A stretch of DNA of 64,000 nucleotides, taken from positions 682,001 through 746,000 of the forward strand of contig NZ_JBBYXI010000002.1 of the NCBI RefSeq assembly GCF_039655745.1, read 5' to 3'. Shown here piece after piece: positions 35,247 to 44,118 of the stretch. Source of the stretch: Hohaiivirga grylli. GTDB taxonomy: Bacteria > Pseudomonadota > Alphaproteobacteria > Rhizobiales > Beijerinckiaceae. Each line of letters starts with the position of its first letter. Position 1 is the first letter of the stretch. The notes under the pieces are model-generated. The model was not told where the DNA came from. It saw nothing but the letters and a program-made list of their open reading frames with translations, and made no database searches. The position numbers were made by a program, and so were the translations under genes.

Positions 35247-37340
35247 TTTGCACTTTCTTAAAGACACATGATTGTCATGGAAGGCTGCGCCGCCATAGGG
35301 CGCTGGCGTATCCGCCCCTGTGAGGGTGTTAATACCACGCCCATCGGGATGCGCCTCATTTGGCCAGATGCCCTCTGCAATCAGAACACCCGGCTTAACA
35401 CCATCAAACACCCGGGCTCGCAGCAAGACACTACCACGTTTATTTTCCAGACAAACCCATTCATCTGTAGCAACCCCTGCGGCACGTGCATCATCTGGAT
35501 GCACCATCACTTGCGGATAAGCTTCTTTCGCAATGGAGCTAGGCGTTTCAGTAAAACTGGAATTCAGAAAATTTCTGGCTGGTGAAGTTGCCAATCTGAA
35601 CGGGTAGAGATTGGTTGCCTCCTCAATAACGTCCCAATGGTCAGGCATCTTTGGCATCTGCTGCCAAGGGCCTGTAAGGCCGTTATTCTTGTTCGGAACA
35701 GTCGCCCAGTCCGGTTTAAAGCGAAACTTGCCGTCAGGAAAACCAAAACCTTTAATAAAATGCCCATCTTCAAAGGTTACAGGAATAATCTTGTGAACCT
35801 CTTCCTCAAGCTGCTCCAATGTTCCCCAACCAGAATCCTCTAAAATACGATCGGCAACTTCGCGAGACGTCTGCTTAAAAGCGCTGTAGTCTACGTCAAG
35901 CCTGTGAGCGAGATCAGATATAACATCATGGTTTGAGCGGCATTCTCCGGGTGGCTCAATCAGCTTGGGGCCAGACTGAATATTGGACTGTCCACCAGCT
36001 GAATAGATATCATCATGTTCAACAAATGTTGTTGCTGGCAGTACAATATCAGCCATCAACGCCGTTTCTGTCATAAACTGCTCGTGGACACAGACAAACA
36101 GATCATCCCGTAAGAAGCCCTGCTTTACCAGCTCCTGCTCAGGTGCAACCGAAACCGGGTTGGTGTTCTGTATCAGCATGGCTCGAACTGGAGGCCCATT
36201 TCTCAGCGCTTGAGCATCGCCTGTCAGCACACGTCCGATCTGTGATTGATCCAATTGCCTGACGGAAGGATCAACATAGCTCTCAGCCTCAATGACCTTT
36301 CTATCCCAATGATAGATGCCGCCATAATTAAAGAAAGCACCGCCTCCTTCATATTGCCATGCACCTGTAACAGCCGGAATGCTCAAGGCGGCATGCATAT
36401 TGACAGAGCCATTGCGCTGACGTGCAAATCCGTAGCCTAAACGGAAGAATGTCTTTTTCGTCTCACCAATAAGCTTGGCAAACGCCTCAATCTCTTCAAA
36501 GCTTAGGCCCGTAATATCAGATGCCCATTGTGGGGTTTTGTCTGCCAGATGCTGATGCAGCTCATGGGGATGGTCCGTATAGCGTTCAAGATACTCCCAA
36601 TCAGCGAAGCCGTCCCGAAACAGAATATGCATAACAGCACAGGCGAGCGCACCATCAGTCCCCGGGCGTAATATCAAAGGCATATCGGCCTGTTTGACCG
36701 TCGCGTTGTCATAGATATCAATGACAACAAGCTTGGCACCTCGCTCTTTGCGTGCCTTCATGACATGGGTCATGACATTAACCTGCGTGTGAACAGGATT
36801 TGTTCCCCAGATCACGATACAATCGGATTGTGCCATCTCAAGAGGATTAACACCCAGCATTGTACCCGTACCGGCAAGATATCCTGTCCAGGCAAGTGTC
36901 GTGCAGATTGTTGAGTATTGTCCGGAATATTTCTTGATATGCCGCAGAGCATTTATGCCATTACGCATAACATGGCCCATTGTGCCGGCATAATAATAAG
37001 GCCAGACTGCTTCTGAACCATACGCCTCTTCCGTCTCACGGAATTTTGAGGCCACAACCGTCATGGCTTCATCCCAACTGATGCGCTCAAACTGGCCAGA
37101 GCCCTTGGGCCCGACACGCTTTAACGGATACAGAAGACGGTTTGGATTATGAACACGCTCGGCATAACGGGCAACCTTGGCGCAAATAACACCAGCGGTA
37201 TACGGATTACTTTTCGCACCATAGACACGGCCAATTCGGCCACCGTCATGAATATCAATTTCCAGAGAACACGTTGAAGGGCAATCATGCGGGCAAACCG
37301 AAGACTTACGCTCAACGGATATTTTGCGTGCGACAGGCAT
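35217..37340 (-). CDS. Cytoplasmic molybdopterin-dependent oxidoreductase, orphan, substrate unknown
   Basis: A 707-aa enzyme of the DMSO-reductase superfamily. It has an N-terminal 4Fe-4S motif with Cys-16, -20, -24 and -53 (CPHDCPSTCSLEID, GVICAK), pterin-binding motifs such as SDCIVIWGTNPVHTQVNVMT, and the C-terminal cap (FLNSSFTETPSSIAKE, MVHPDDARAAGV). There is no twin-arginine or other signal peptide, so it is cytoplasmic. No electron-transfer subunit, membrane anchor, chaperone or cofactor gene lies nearby, so the partner and substrate are unknown. Related proteins are often annotated as formate dehydrogenase or S/N-oxide reductase homologues. The ATG at 37340 is well supported. ndk lies 114 bp upstream on the same strand, separated by a terminator. 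Confidence 0.9.
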   Translation of the reverse strand: MPVARKISVERKSSVCPHDCPSTCSLEIDIHDGGRIGRVYGAKSNPYTAGVICAKVARYAERVHNPNRLLYPLKRVGPKGSGQFERISWDEAMTVVASKFRETEEAYGSEAVWPYYYAGTMGHVMRNGINALRHIKKYSGQYSTICTTLAWTGYLAGTGTMLGVNPLEMAQSDCIVIWGTNPVHTQVNVMTHVMKARKERGAKLVVIDIYDNATVKQADMPLILRPGTDGALACAVMHILFRDGFADWEYLERYTDHPHELHQHLADKTPQWASDITGLSFEEIEAFAKLIGETKKTFFRLGYGFARQRNGSVNMHAALSIPAVTGAWQYEGGGAFFNYGGIYHWDRKVIEAESYVDPSVRQLDQSQIGRVLTGDAQALRNGPPVRAMLIQNTNPVSVAPEQELVKQGFLRDDLFVCVHEQFMTETALMADIVLPATTFVEHDDIYSAGGQSNIQSGPKLIEPPGECRSNHDVISDLAHRLDVDYSAFKQTSREVADRILEDSGWGTLEQLEEEVHKIIPVTFEDGHFIKGFGFPDGKFRFKPDWATVPNKNNGLTGPWQQMPKMPDHWDVIEEATNLYPFRLATSPARNFLNSSFTETPSSIAKEAYPQVMVHPDDARAAGVATDEWVCLENKRGSVLLRARVFDGVKPGVLIAEGIWPNEAHPDGRGINTLTGADTPAPYGGAAFHDNHVSLRKCKPHEYEGFSG

Positions 37341-37407
37341 CTTTACAAATCATCCCTGTTTTCTGGAAACAGATATGACAATGTAAATTTTTACGACACA
37401 AGGCAAT

Positions 37408-37436
37408 AAAAAAGGCGACCATCCGGCCGCCTTTTT
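37408..37436 (-). terminator. Terminator of ndk
   Basis: GGCG-a-CC / GG-c-CGCC around ATCC is flanked by AAAAAA and TTTTT. Read on the minus strand it ends in a T-run, 18 nt after the ndk stop. Confidence 0.88.
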
Positions 37437-37454
37437 AGATAAAGTTTATAGAAT

Positions 37455-37877
37455 TTAGCCAACAATCTCATTACCAGCAAAGAACTGGGCAATTTCAATT
37501 GCAGCATTTTCACGGCTGTCAGAACCGTGAACGGTATTTTCGCCAACCGACAGCGCAAACAGCTTACGGATTGTACCTTCAGCAGCATTTGCAGGGTTTG
37601 TTGCACCCATAACATCACGGTAACGGACGATAGCGTCTTCACCTTCGAGAACCTGTACAACAACAGGGCCAGAAACCATGAAATCAACCAGCTCACCAAA
37701 GAACGGACGCTCACGGTGAATGGCATAGAATGTTTCCGCCTGAGCACGTGTCATCTGAACACGCTTCTGCGCAACGATCCGCAGACCAGCCTTTTCAATA
37801 ACAGCATTAACCGAACCTGTCAGGTTACGCTTTGTTGCATCGGGCTTAATAATTGAAAAGGTATGTTCTACAGCCAT
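37455..37877 (-). CDS. ndk: Nucleoside-diphosphate kinase
   Basis: Balances NTP pools by phosphate transfer through a histidine. The 140-aa protein has FSIIKPDATKRNLTG, FYAIHRERPFFGELVDFMVS, GATNPANAAEGTIRKLF and the active-site ENTVHGSDSRENAAIEIAQF with His-117. The length and motifs are standard. It is a single-gene unit with its own terminator. Confidence 0.98.
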   Translation of the reverse strand: MAVEHTFSIIKPDATKRNLTGSVNAVIEKAGLRIVAQKRVQMTRAQAETFYAIHRERPFFGELVDFMVSGPVVVQVLEGEDAIVRYRDVMGATNPANAAEGTIRKLFALSVGENTVHGSDSRENAAIEIAQFFAGNEIVG

Positions 37878-38007
37878 CTTAGGTATCCCGTTTGTTTATA
37901 GATTAAAATCGGTGCGTCTCTATATCGCTTAAGCAAGCAAACGACAAGCTCTGTCTGATACTCACGCGAACACCGAAATATTGCTCAAGTACCATAGAAA
38001 TAAAGAA

Positions 38008-38035
38008 ATAGCGGAGTATTCGAATACTCCGCTAT
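38008..38035 (-). terminator. Perfect 28-bp palindrome, terminator of the yfcG-like gene
   Basis: ATAGCGGAGTATTC and its exact complement GAATACTCCGCTAT form an uninterrupted palindrome 9 bp after the stop. On the minus strand it is followed by TTCTTTATTTC. It reads as a long-stem intrinsic terminator. Confidence 0.82.
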
Positions 38036-38044
38036 CCTAATGTA

Positions 38045-38740
38045 TTATCTGGCTTTTTGACCGAACAGAACAGCCTGAACTGCAGGATCCTGCATATTAT
38101 TAGCCTCACGGGACGCTTCACTTAAAGCCAAGCCCTTCTGTACGGCAGGGCGAGCCAAGACATCTTCAAGCCAACGTTTAACATGAGGAAAATCTTCAAT
38201 GTTCTGGCCTTGTCGTTCCCAAAGTTTAGCCCAGCCAACGATAGCCATATCAGCAATTGAATAGTCACCTGCAACAAACTTATTATCTGCAAGACGCTTA
38301 TTAAGAACTCCATACAAGCGATTGGTTTCATTTGTATATCGTTCAATTGCATATGGTACTTTCTCAGGGGCATAAACACGAAAATGATGTGTCTGCCCCA
38401 ACATTGGTCCAAAGCCTGCCATCTGCCAGAACAGCCATTCATCAACCAGGACACGCGCTCTTTCATCCTGCGGATAGAACTTCCCGGTCTTGCGACCGAG
38501 ATACTGAAGGATCGCTCCAGATTCAAAAATAGATATTGGTTTTCCGTCTGGACCATCAGGGTCGATAATTGCCGGCATCTTGTTGTTTGGAGAAATCTTC
38601 AGGAAGTCAGATTTGAACTGATCTCCCTTACCGATATTGACCATATGAACATTATACGGCAGCCCGCATTCTTCAAGCATGATGGAGATTTTCCAACCAT
38701 TCGGAGTTGGCCAGTAATACAGTTCAATCGGATTAGACAT
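38045..38740 (-). CDS. yfcG: YfcG/YghU-type (Nu-class) glutathione S-transferase
   Basis: Glutathione-dependent disulfide-bond oxidoreductase. The 231-aa protein starts IELYYWPTPNGWKISIMLEE, carrying the TPN motif that serves in place of a catalytic Ser or Cys in this class. It also has FESGAILQYLGRKTGKFYP, WLFWQMAGFGPMLGQTHHF and ERYTNETNRLYGVLNKRL, all close to E. coli YfcG. It is monocistronic, bounded by the ndk promoter region and a 28-bp palindromic terminator. The physiological substrate is unknown. Confidence 0.93.
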   Translation of the reverse strand: MSNPIELYYWPTPNGWKISIMLEECGLPYNVHMVNIGKGDQFKSDFLKISPNNKMPAIIDPDGPDGKPISIFESGAILQYLGRKTGKFYPQDERARVLVDEWLFWQMAGFGPMLGQTHHFRVYAPEKVPYAIERYTNETNRLYGVLNKRLADNKFVAGDYSIADMAIVGWAKLWERQGQNIEDFPHVKRWLEDVLARPAVQKGLALSEASREANNMQDPAVQAVLFGQKAR

Positions 38741-38975
38741 CTTTTTCTCCTCTGAGGCTGCGCAAGATCGCCCTCAGTATTTAAGGCCATTCATTCAGCT
38801 ACAAGCTTTACCCTATGAAAAAATGGCTTGCATAGTATGCAGCTAATTGCCTGAAAGTAGCAATCAAAAGCTCTTGTCAAACGCAATAAAAATAGAACAA
38901 ATAAAGAACAAACAATTTCTACCGCCTATATTACTAATCAATTTCACAACCATCAACTTTGAAAAGGGTTCTTAC

Positions 38976-39245
38976 ATGCGCCTGTTTCTTTCCCTTCTTT
39001 TGTCGGCATCTCTCATTTCTTTTACCCCTGCTCTTTCAGTTGCCCAGACAGCAGCGAAAAAGCCAGAAGTTCAGAAAGGCCAAACTGAAAAGGTAATCAG
39101 TCCCGGTCAGCTGGCAGCACGGGAACGCCAGAAGACCTGCGGCGTGGAATGGAAGAAAATCAAAGGAACAAAAGCTGCTGACGGTAAGGCCTGGCCACAA
39201 TTCTGGAGTGAGTGCAACAAACGCCTGAAAGGTCAGCAGGCTTAA
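38976..39245 (+). CDS. Small exported protein (89 aa), family uncertain
   Basis: From the ATG at 38976 (AAGGG about 10 nt upstream) the product has a Sec signal peptide MRLFLSLLLSASLISFTPAL, then SVAQ with a likely cleavage after Ala-Gln. The mature part is about 65 residues, with two cysteines in RQKTCGVEWKKIKG and WPQFWSECNKRLKGQ. The spacing suggests a disulfide-bonded helical hairpin. The tail resembles small Hyphomicrobiales exported proteins and, loosely, PsiF repeats; I cannot assign a function. A longer frame from 38847 has an AT-rich, non-typical N-terminus and is rejected. The 235 bp upstream is AT-rich and shows no other gene. Confidence 0.75.
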   Translation: MRLFLSLLLSASLISFTPALSVAQTAAKKPEVQKGQTEKVISPGQLAARERQKTCGVEWKKIKGTKAADGKAWPQFWSECNKRLKGQQA

Positions 39246-39256
39246 ACCCCCTTAAA

Positions 39257-39288
39257 ATGAGAACGCCGCCTTTCGGCGGCGTTCTCAT
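39257..39288. terminator. Bidirectional terminator between the small exported protein gene and gatB
   Basis: The 14-bp perfect stem ATGAGAACGCCGCC / GGCGGCGTTCTCAT with loop TTTC sits between two convergent genes. On the minus strand it is followed by TTTTAA. Confidence 0.88.
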
Positions 39289-39293
39289 CGCAA

Positions 39294-40766
39294 TCATTCA
39301 ATACCAAGTTTGCTCTTAAGCAGTTCATTCACCGCCTGCGGGTTGGCCTTACCGCCCGTAGACTTCATAACCTGCCCCACGAACCAGCCAAGCAATGTTG
39401 GCTTTTCCTTAGCCTGTTCAACTTTATCCGGATTGGCAGCAATGATTTCATCAATTGCCTTTTCAATGGCACCGGTGTCTGTCACCTGCTTCATGCCGCG
39501 CTGTTCAACGACGTCGCGTGGGTTACCACCTTCAGTCCAGATAATTTCGAACAGATCTTTAGCAATCTTGCCTGAAATAACCTTTTCGCCGATCAGATCA
39601 ACGATTTCGCCAAGCTGAGCAGCTGAAACCGGAGAATTCTCAATATCAAGGCTTTCCTTGTTCAGACGGCCAAACAGCTCGTTAATGACCCAGTTCGCAG
39701 CAATCTTGCCATCACGGCCCTTAGCAACTTCTTCATAGAAATCACCAAAGACGCGCTCCAGAACCAGAACTCCGGCATCATAGGCTGGAATTCCGTATTC
39801 TGCCATGAAGCGGGCTTTCTTTTCATCAGGAAGCTCTGGCAGGTCTTTCGCCAGATTATCGATGAATGCCTGATCAAATTCCAATGGCAACAGATCTGGA
39901 TCCGGGAAGTAGCGGTAATCGTGTGCTTCTTCCTTGGAGCGCATGGAGCGTGTCTCACCCTTGGATGGGTCAAACAGGCGTGTCTCCTGATCGATCTCGC
40001 CACCATCTTCGAGAATACCGATCTGGCGACGGGCTTCATATTCGATAGCCTGACCGATAAAGCGGATAGAGTTGACGTTCTTGATCTCACAACGCGTACC
40101 AAGCGGCTCACCCGGGCGACGAACAGAAACGTTTACGTCTGCACGCAGATTGCCCTTTTCCATGTCACCATCGCAGGTACCGAGGTAACGCAGAATGGTG
40201 CGGAGCTTTGCAACATAGGCCTTGGCTTCATCAGATGAGCGCATATCAGGCTTGGAAACAATCTCCATCAGGGCAACGCCAGAACGGTTCAGATCAACAA
40301 AGCTCATGGTTGGATGCAGATCATGGATTGATTTACCGGCATCCTGCTCAAGATGCAGACGTTCAACGCCCACATTGATTGTTTCATCTTCTGAAACGTC
40401 AACAGTCACAACACCCTCACCGACAATCGGGTATTTGAACTGGCTGATCTGGTAGCCTTGTGGCAAATCAGGATAGAAGTAGTTTTTGCGATCAAAAACA
40501 GAGCGTTTATTAATCACGGCATTCATGCCAAGCCCGGTACGAACGGCCTGACGCACGCATTCCTCGTTAATAACGGGAAGCATGCCTGGCATGGCTGCAT
40601 CAACGAATGATACGTGATCGTTCGGCTCACCACCGAACTTTGTCGAGGCACCAGAAAAAAGCTTTGCTTCACTGGCAACCTGAGCGTGAATTTCCATACC
40701 GATAACGACTTCCCAGTCGCCCGTTGCTCCCTTGATGAGCTTCTTCGGATTGATCGGTGCGTTCAT
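39294..40766 (-). CDS. gatB: Asp-tRNA(Asn)/Glu-tRNA(Gln) amidotransferase subunit B
   Basis: Kinase subunit that activates the misacylated Asp or Glu on tRNA for amidation. The 490-aa protein has GDWEVVIGMEIHAQV, FYPDLPQGYQISQFKYPIVG, SFVDLNRSGVALMEIVSKPD and ALMEIVSKPD-adjacent ATP motifs, the central MRSKEEAHDYRYFPDPDLLP and a C-terminal YqeY-like tail domain (KPTLLGWFVGQVMKSTGGKA). It lies 84 bp downstream of gatA. Confidence 0.97.
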   Translation of the reverse strand: MNAPINPKKLIKGATGDWEVVIGMEIHAQVASEAKLFSGASTKFGGEPNDHVSFVDAAMPGMLPVINEECVRQAVRTGLGMNAVINKRSVFDRKNYFYPDLPQGYQISQFKYPIVGEGVVTVDVSEDETINVGVERLHLEQDAGKSIHDLHPTMSFVDLNRSGVALMEIVSKPDMRSSDEAKAYVAKLRTILRYLGTCDGDMEKGNLRADVNVSVRRPGEPLGTRCEIKNVNSIRFIGQAIEYEARRQIGILEDGGEIDQETRLFDPSKGETRSMRSKEEAHDYRYFPDPDLLPLEFDQAFIDNLAKDLPELPDEKKARFMAEYGIPAYDAGVLVLERVFGDFYEEVAKGRDGKIAANWVINELFGRLNKESLDIENSPVSAAQLGEIVDLIGEKVISGKIAKDLFEIIWTEGGNPRDVVEQRGMKQVTDTGAIEKAIDEIIAANPDKVEQAKEKPTLLGWFVGQVMKSTGGKANPQAVNELLKSKLGIE

Positions 40767-40850
40767 GTGTTATCTCGTCTCGTATAAGCGATTAACGGGG
40801 TTATCATTTCCCGCAAAGGAGGCTGGCAGACAGGTGCCAGCCAGATTCAA

Positions 40851-42338
40851 TTACCACCAGCGTTCTGGCAGCTGGCTGACGCCTGCTGCATTTTCAAGAA
40901 CCTGACCGGCTGCAAAGAGTGTCTCTTCGTCAAACGGCTTGCCAATCAACTGCAAGCCAAGTGGCAGCCCTTGGGCATTGTGTCCAGCAGGAACCGTAAT
41001 GCCTGGCAGACCAGCCATGTTGACGGTTACGGTGAAGACGTCATTGAGATACATCTCAACCGGATCAGCAGATACCATTTCACCAATGCCAAATGCAGCT
41101 GTTGGTGTCGCTGGTGTCAGAATCGCATCAACGCCGGAAGCGTAGACATTATCGAAATCCTGCTTAATCAGTGAACGAACCTTCTGGGCCCGTACGTAGT
41201 AAGCATCATAATAGCCGGCAGAGAGAACATATGTTCCGATCATGATACGGCGCTTCACTTCAGCACCAAAACCTTCTGCACGGGTATTCTCGTACATCTC
41301 GTTGATGTCCTTGCCGAGTGAACGTTGGCCGTAACGGACGCCATCGTAACGTGCAAGGTTTGAAGAAGCTTCTGCAGGTGCAACAATGTAATACACAGCA
41401 AGAGCTTCACGGGTATGGGGCAGAGAAATCTCAACAATCTCAGCACCGGCATCACGCAGCCACTGCGCCCCCTTGCTCCAAAGCCCATCAATCTCTGAAG
41501 ACATGCCTTCCATACGGTATTCTTTCGGAATACCAATCTTGAGGCCCTTCACACCGCGATTAATGGCAGCTTCAAAATCCGGAACAGCCATGGAAACAGA
41601 TGTTGTATCCTTTGCATCCGGGCCAGACATGGAGCGCAGCATAATGGCAGCATCCTGAACCGTTCTGGTAATCGGACCGGCCTGATCAAGGGATGATGCA
41701 AAGGCGACAACGCCCCAGCGTGAGCAACGACCATAAGTCGGTTTAATACCAACCGTACCCGTAAAAGCAGCTGGCTGACGGATAGAACCACCAGTATCAG
41801 TCGCTGTTGCACCAAGGCAAAGACGTGCAGCGACAGCCGCAGCAGAACCACCGGAAGAGCCACCCGGCACAATCTTTGCTGTATCGTTGTTGCGGCGCCA
41901 AGGAGAAACCACAGGGCCAAAAGCGCTGGTCTCGTTGGATGACCCCATAGCAAACTCGTCAAGATTGAGCTTACCGAGCAGAACTGCACCGTCACGCCAC
42001 AGTTGCGATGTCACGGTTGATTCATACTGAGGAATAAAGCCCTTTAAAATCTTGGAAGCAGCTGTCGTCTGCACATCCTTCGTGCAGAAAAGATCTTTAA
42101 TGCCAAGCGGGATACCCTCAAGCGGGCCAGCTTCGCCTTTTGCAATACGCTCATCCGAGGCCTTTGCCATAGCAAGGGCCTGCTCTGGAGTTTCCGTAAT
42201 ATAGGCGTTCAGCTCACGAGCCTTCTCGATAGCTTCAATATGCGCCTTAGCCAGTTCAACCGCCGAATATTCTTTGGCTGCAAGCCCCTTACGGGCACCG
42301 GCAATGGTGAGATTGGTAAGATCGGTCACGGAATTCAT
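40851..42338 (-). CDS. gatA: Asp-tRNA(Asn)/Glu-tRNA(Gln) amidotransferase subunit A
   Basis: Glutaminase subunit that generates ammonia for GatB. The 495-aa amidase-signature protein has the Lys-cisSer-Ser triad in GIPLGIKDLFCTKDVQTTA, PGGSSGGSAAAVAARLCLGA and ATDTGGSIRQPAAFTGTVG. The ATG at 42338 is clear. It is the second gene of gatC-gatA-gatB on the minus strand. Confidence 0.97.
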   Translation of the reverse strand: MNSVTDLTNLTIAGARKGLAAKEYSAVELAKAHIEAIEKARELNAYITETPEQALAMAKASDERIAKGEAGPLEGIPLGIKDLFCTKDVQTTAASKILKGFIPQYESTVTSQLWRDGAVLLGKLNLDEFAMGSSNETSAFGPVVSPWRRNNDTAKIVPGGSSGGSAAAVAARLCLGATATDTGGSIRQPAAFTGTVGIKPTYGRCSRWGVVAFASSLDQAGPITRTVQDAAIMLRSMSGPDAKDTTSVSMAVPDFEAAINRGVKGLKIGIPKEYRMEGMSSEIDGLWSKGAQWLRDAGAEIVEISLPHTREALAVYYIVAPAEASSNLARYDGVRYGQRSLGKDINEMYENTRAEGFGAEVKRRIMIGTYVLSAGYYDAYYVRAQKVRSLIKQDFDNVYASGVDAILTPATPTAAFGIGEMVSADPVEMYLNDVFTVTVNMAGLPGITVPAGHNAQGLPLGLQLIGKPFDEETLFAAGQVLENAAGVSQLPERWW

Positions 42339-42405
42339 TCCTTAAATGCCCGCCATTTTGCTTGTACGGACGTCATCTTAAAAAATCGCTGAAGTGGTCG
42401 AATGT

Positions 42406-42693
42406 TTACTCAACCACTTTTGGAACGACAAAGAAGTTGTCTTCTGTCTCAGGAGCATTACGCACGATAAGCTCAGCATAACCGCCATCGGTTACACCAT
42501 CCTGACGCTTCTTCATCTCCATCGGAATGACTGAGGTCATTGGCTCAACGCCATCAACATTAACCTCACTCAATTGCTCGACGAAGGAGAGCATAGCATT
42601 CAGCTCATCCTGCAAATGAGGAACAGCTTCCTCGGCAACAGCGATACGCGCCAGTTTGGCGATACGACGTACAGTGGTCTGATCAACCGACAT
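42406..42693 (-). CDS. gatC: Asp-tRNA(Asn)/Glu-tRNA(Gln) amidotransferase subunit C
   Basis: Small (95 aa) structural subunit that locks GatA and GatB together. It has TVRRIAKLARIAVAEEA, LSFVEQLSEVNVDGVEPMTS and RQDGVTDGGYAELIVRNAPE, the typical order. First gene of the gatCAB unit. The 67-bp gap to gatA shows no terminator. Confidence 0.95.
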   Translation of the reverse strand: MSVDQTTVRRIAKLARIAVAEEAVPHLQDELNAMLSFVEQLSEVNVDGVEPMTSVIPMEMKKRQDGVTDGGYAELIVRNAPETEDNFFVVPKVVE

Positions 42694-42791
42694 TGTGTCT
42701 GTTCATCCTTGAATATCGTTACAAAAATAGTCTGGAAACGGCTATAACACCGCCATAGCGCAAACTGCAATGGAGCATTTTGCGTTATCTG

Positions 42792-43490
42792 TTAGATGGT
42801 TACTCTTAATCCCTTCTGCGGGACAATAACCTGAATACCGGAATCATCCATTGCAGCAACAAATTTATCTGCATTTGGCTCAATAATTGGGAATGAGCCA
42901 TAGTGACACGGGATAACAGCTTTTGGCTTGAAGAACTTTTTAATTGCCAGAGCGGCAGTCTCCGGCCCCATCGTAAAACGGTCACCGATCGGAGCGATGA
43001 TCACATCAGGGGCATAAATCTCATTGATCAATGCCATATCGCCAAAGATATCCGTATCACCCATATGATAGACTGTCGGCTCACCATCAGCCCGTACAAC
43101 AAAACCATTCGCACTTCCAAGCGGGAAACCAACATCCTGCTCAATCAAACCTGCTGAATGATCTGCCCGCACAAGACTTGCCCTAAAACCACCCTGATCA
43201 GTTGTGCCACCTGTGTTCATCGGATCAAGGTTCTCAATCCCTTGGTTGCCAAGATATGTGCAGAGATCAAAGTTGGTGACAATCTTAGCACCGGTTTTCC
43301 TGGAAATCTCAGGCGCATCGCCAATATGATCCCCATGTCCATGGGTAATCAGAATATGCGTAACACCTTCAGCAGCCTGATCAACAGTTCCCTGAAAAGC
43401 TGGATTATCTGTAAAATATGGGTCAATCAGGACAACCTTATCAGCAAAATCAAGCCTGAAGGCAGAATGCCCAAACCATGTTATCTTCAT
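42792..43490 (-). CDS. UPF0173 metal-dependent hydrolase (metallo-beta-lactamase fold)
   Basis: A 232-aa MBL-fold protein of the UPF0173 family. It begins MKITWFGHSAFRLDF, then VLIDPYFTDNP, the metal motif LITHGHGDHIGDAPEI, VRADHSAGLI and YHMGDTDIFGDMALI. The natural substrate is not known for the family. It lies next to gatC on the same strand with a 98-bp gap, an arrangement also seen in Brucella-type genomes, and is divergent from ruvX. Confidence 0.93.
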   Translation of the reverse strand: MKITWFGHSAFRLDFADKVVLIDPYFTDNPAFQGTVDQAAEGVTHILITHGHGDHIGDAPEISRKTGAKIVTNFDLCTYLGNQGIENLDPMNTGGTTDQGGFRASLVRADHSAGLIEQDVGFPLGSANGFVVRADGEPTVYHMGDTDIFGDMALINEIYAPDVIIAPIGDRFTMGPETAALAIKKFFKPKAVIPCHYGSFPIIEPNADKFVAAMDDSGIQVIVPQKGLRVTI

Positions 43491-43617
43491 TGTCGAACCT
43501 CGTGATCCGAATTTAAAGTGAATGCCAGCTTGTAACGTGAAGCGGCTCAGAATATTGAACTGAAGGACAGACTGCCATTTTATGGTTGTGGCGGCAAGAG
43601 ATTGAAACGGTAGATTA

Positions 43618-44118
43618 ATGCTAAATGCGCAGGATCAGGCACTTCTGGAACTTTTCGGAAAGCTCACCAAAGGCAACCGCCTCATAGGCATTGATCTTGG
43701 CACCAAGACAATTGGCCTTGCCCTGTCTGACATTGAATACCGCATCGCCTCACCACTAGAGACGATCAAACGTGTAAAGTTCACACCTGATGCAATCAAG
43801 CTCAAGAGCCTGATTGAGCAGTTTAATGTGGGCGGGTTGGTCTTTGGCCTTCCGCTGAACATGGATGGTTCTGAAGGCCCACGCGTTCAGGCAACCCGTG
43901 CCTTTGCCCGTCAGTTCAAAACCATACTGGATATCCCTGTCCTGTTCTGGGATGAGCGGATGTCAACGCTTGCTGTTACACGAACCCTGCTTGAAGCCGA
44001 TGCTTCACGGGCCCGACGCGCAGAACTCGTCGATAAAATGGCAGCATCCTATATTCTGCAAGGTGTTCTCGACAGATATCAGGCCCTGCAACGTAAAACG
44101 GCTGAAAACGATCTGTAA
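43618..44118 (+). CDS. ruvX: Holliday junction resolvase-like protein RuvX / YqgF
   Basis: RNase H-fold nuclease; in E. coli YqgF processes 16S rRNA precursors. The 166-aa protein has IGIDLGTKTIGLALSD with the first catalytic Asp, LVFGLPLNMDGSEGPR, VLFWDERMSTLAVTRTLLEA (Glu) and DKMAASYILQGVLDRY (Asp). It converges on the thioesterase gene with no bases between the stop codons. Confidence 0.95.
   Translation: MLNAQDQALLELFGKLTKGNRLIGIDLGTKTIGLALSDIEYRIASPLETIKRVKFTPDAIKLKSLIEQFNVGGLVFGLPLNMDGSEGPRVQATRAFARQFKTILDIPVLFWDERMSTLAVTRTLLEADASRARRAELVDKMAASYILQGVLDRYQALQRKTAENDL

Noticed and set aside
38847..38975. N-terminal extension of the small exported protein
   Set aside because: The extension is AT-rich, lacks a ribosome site and would place the signal peptide internally.
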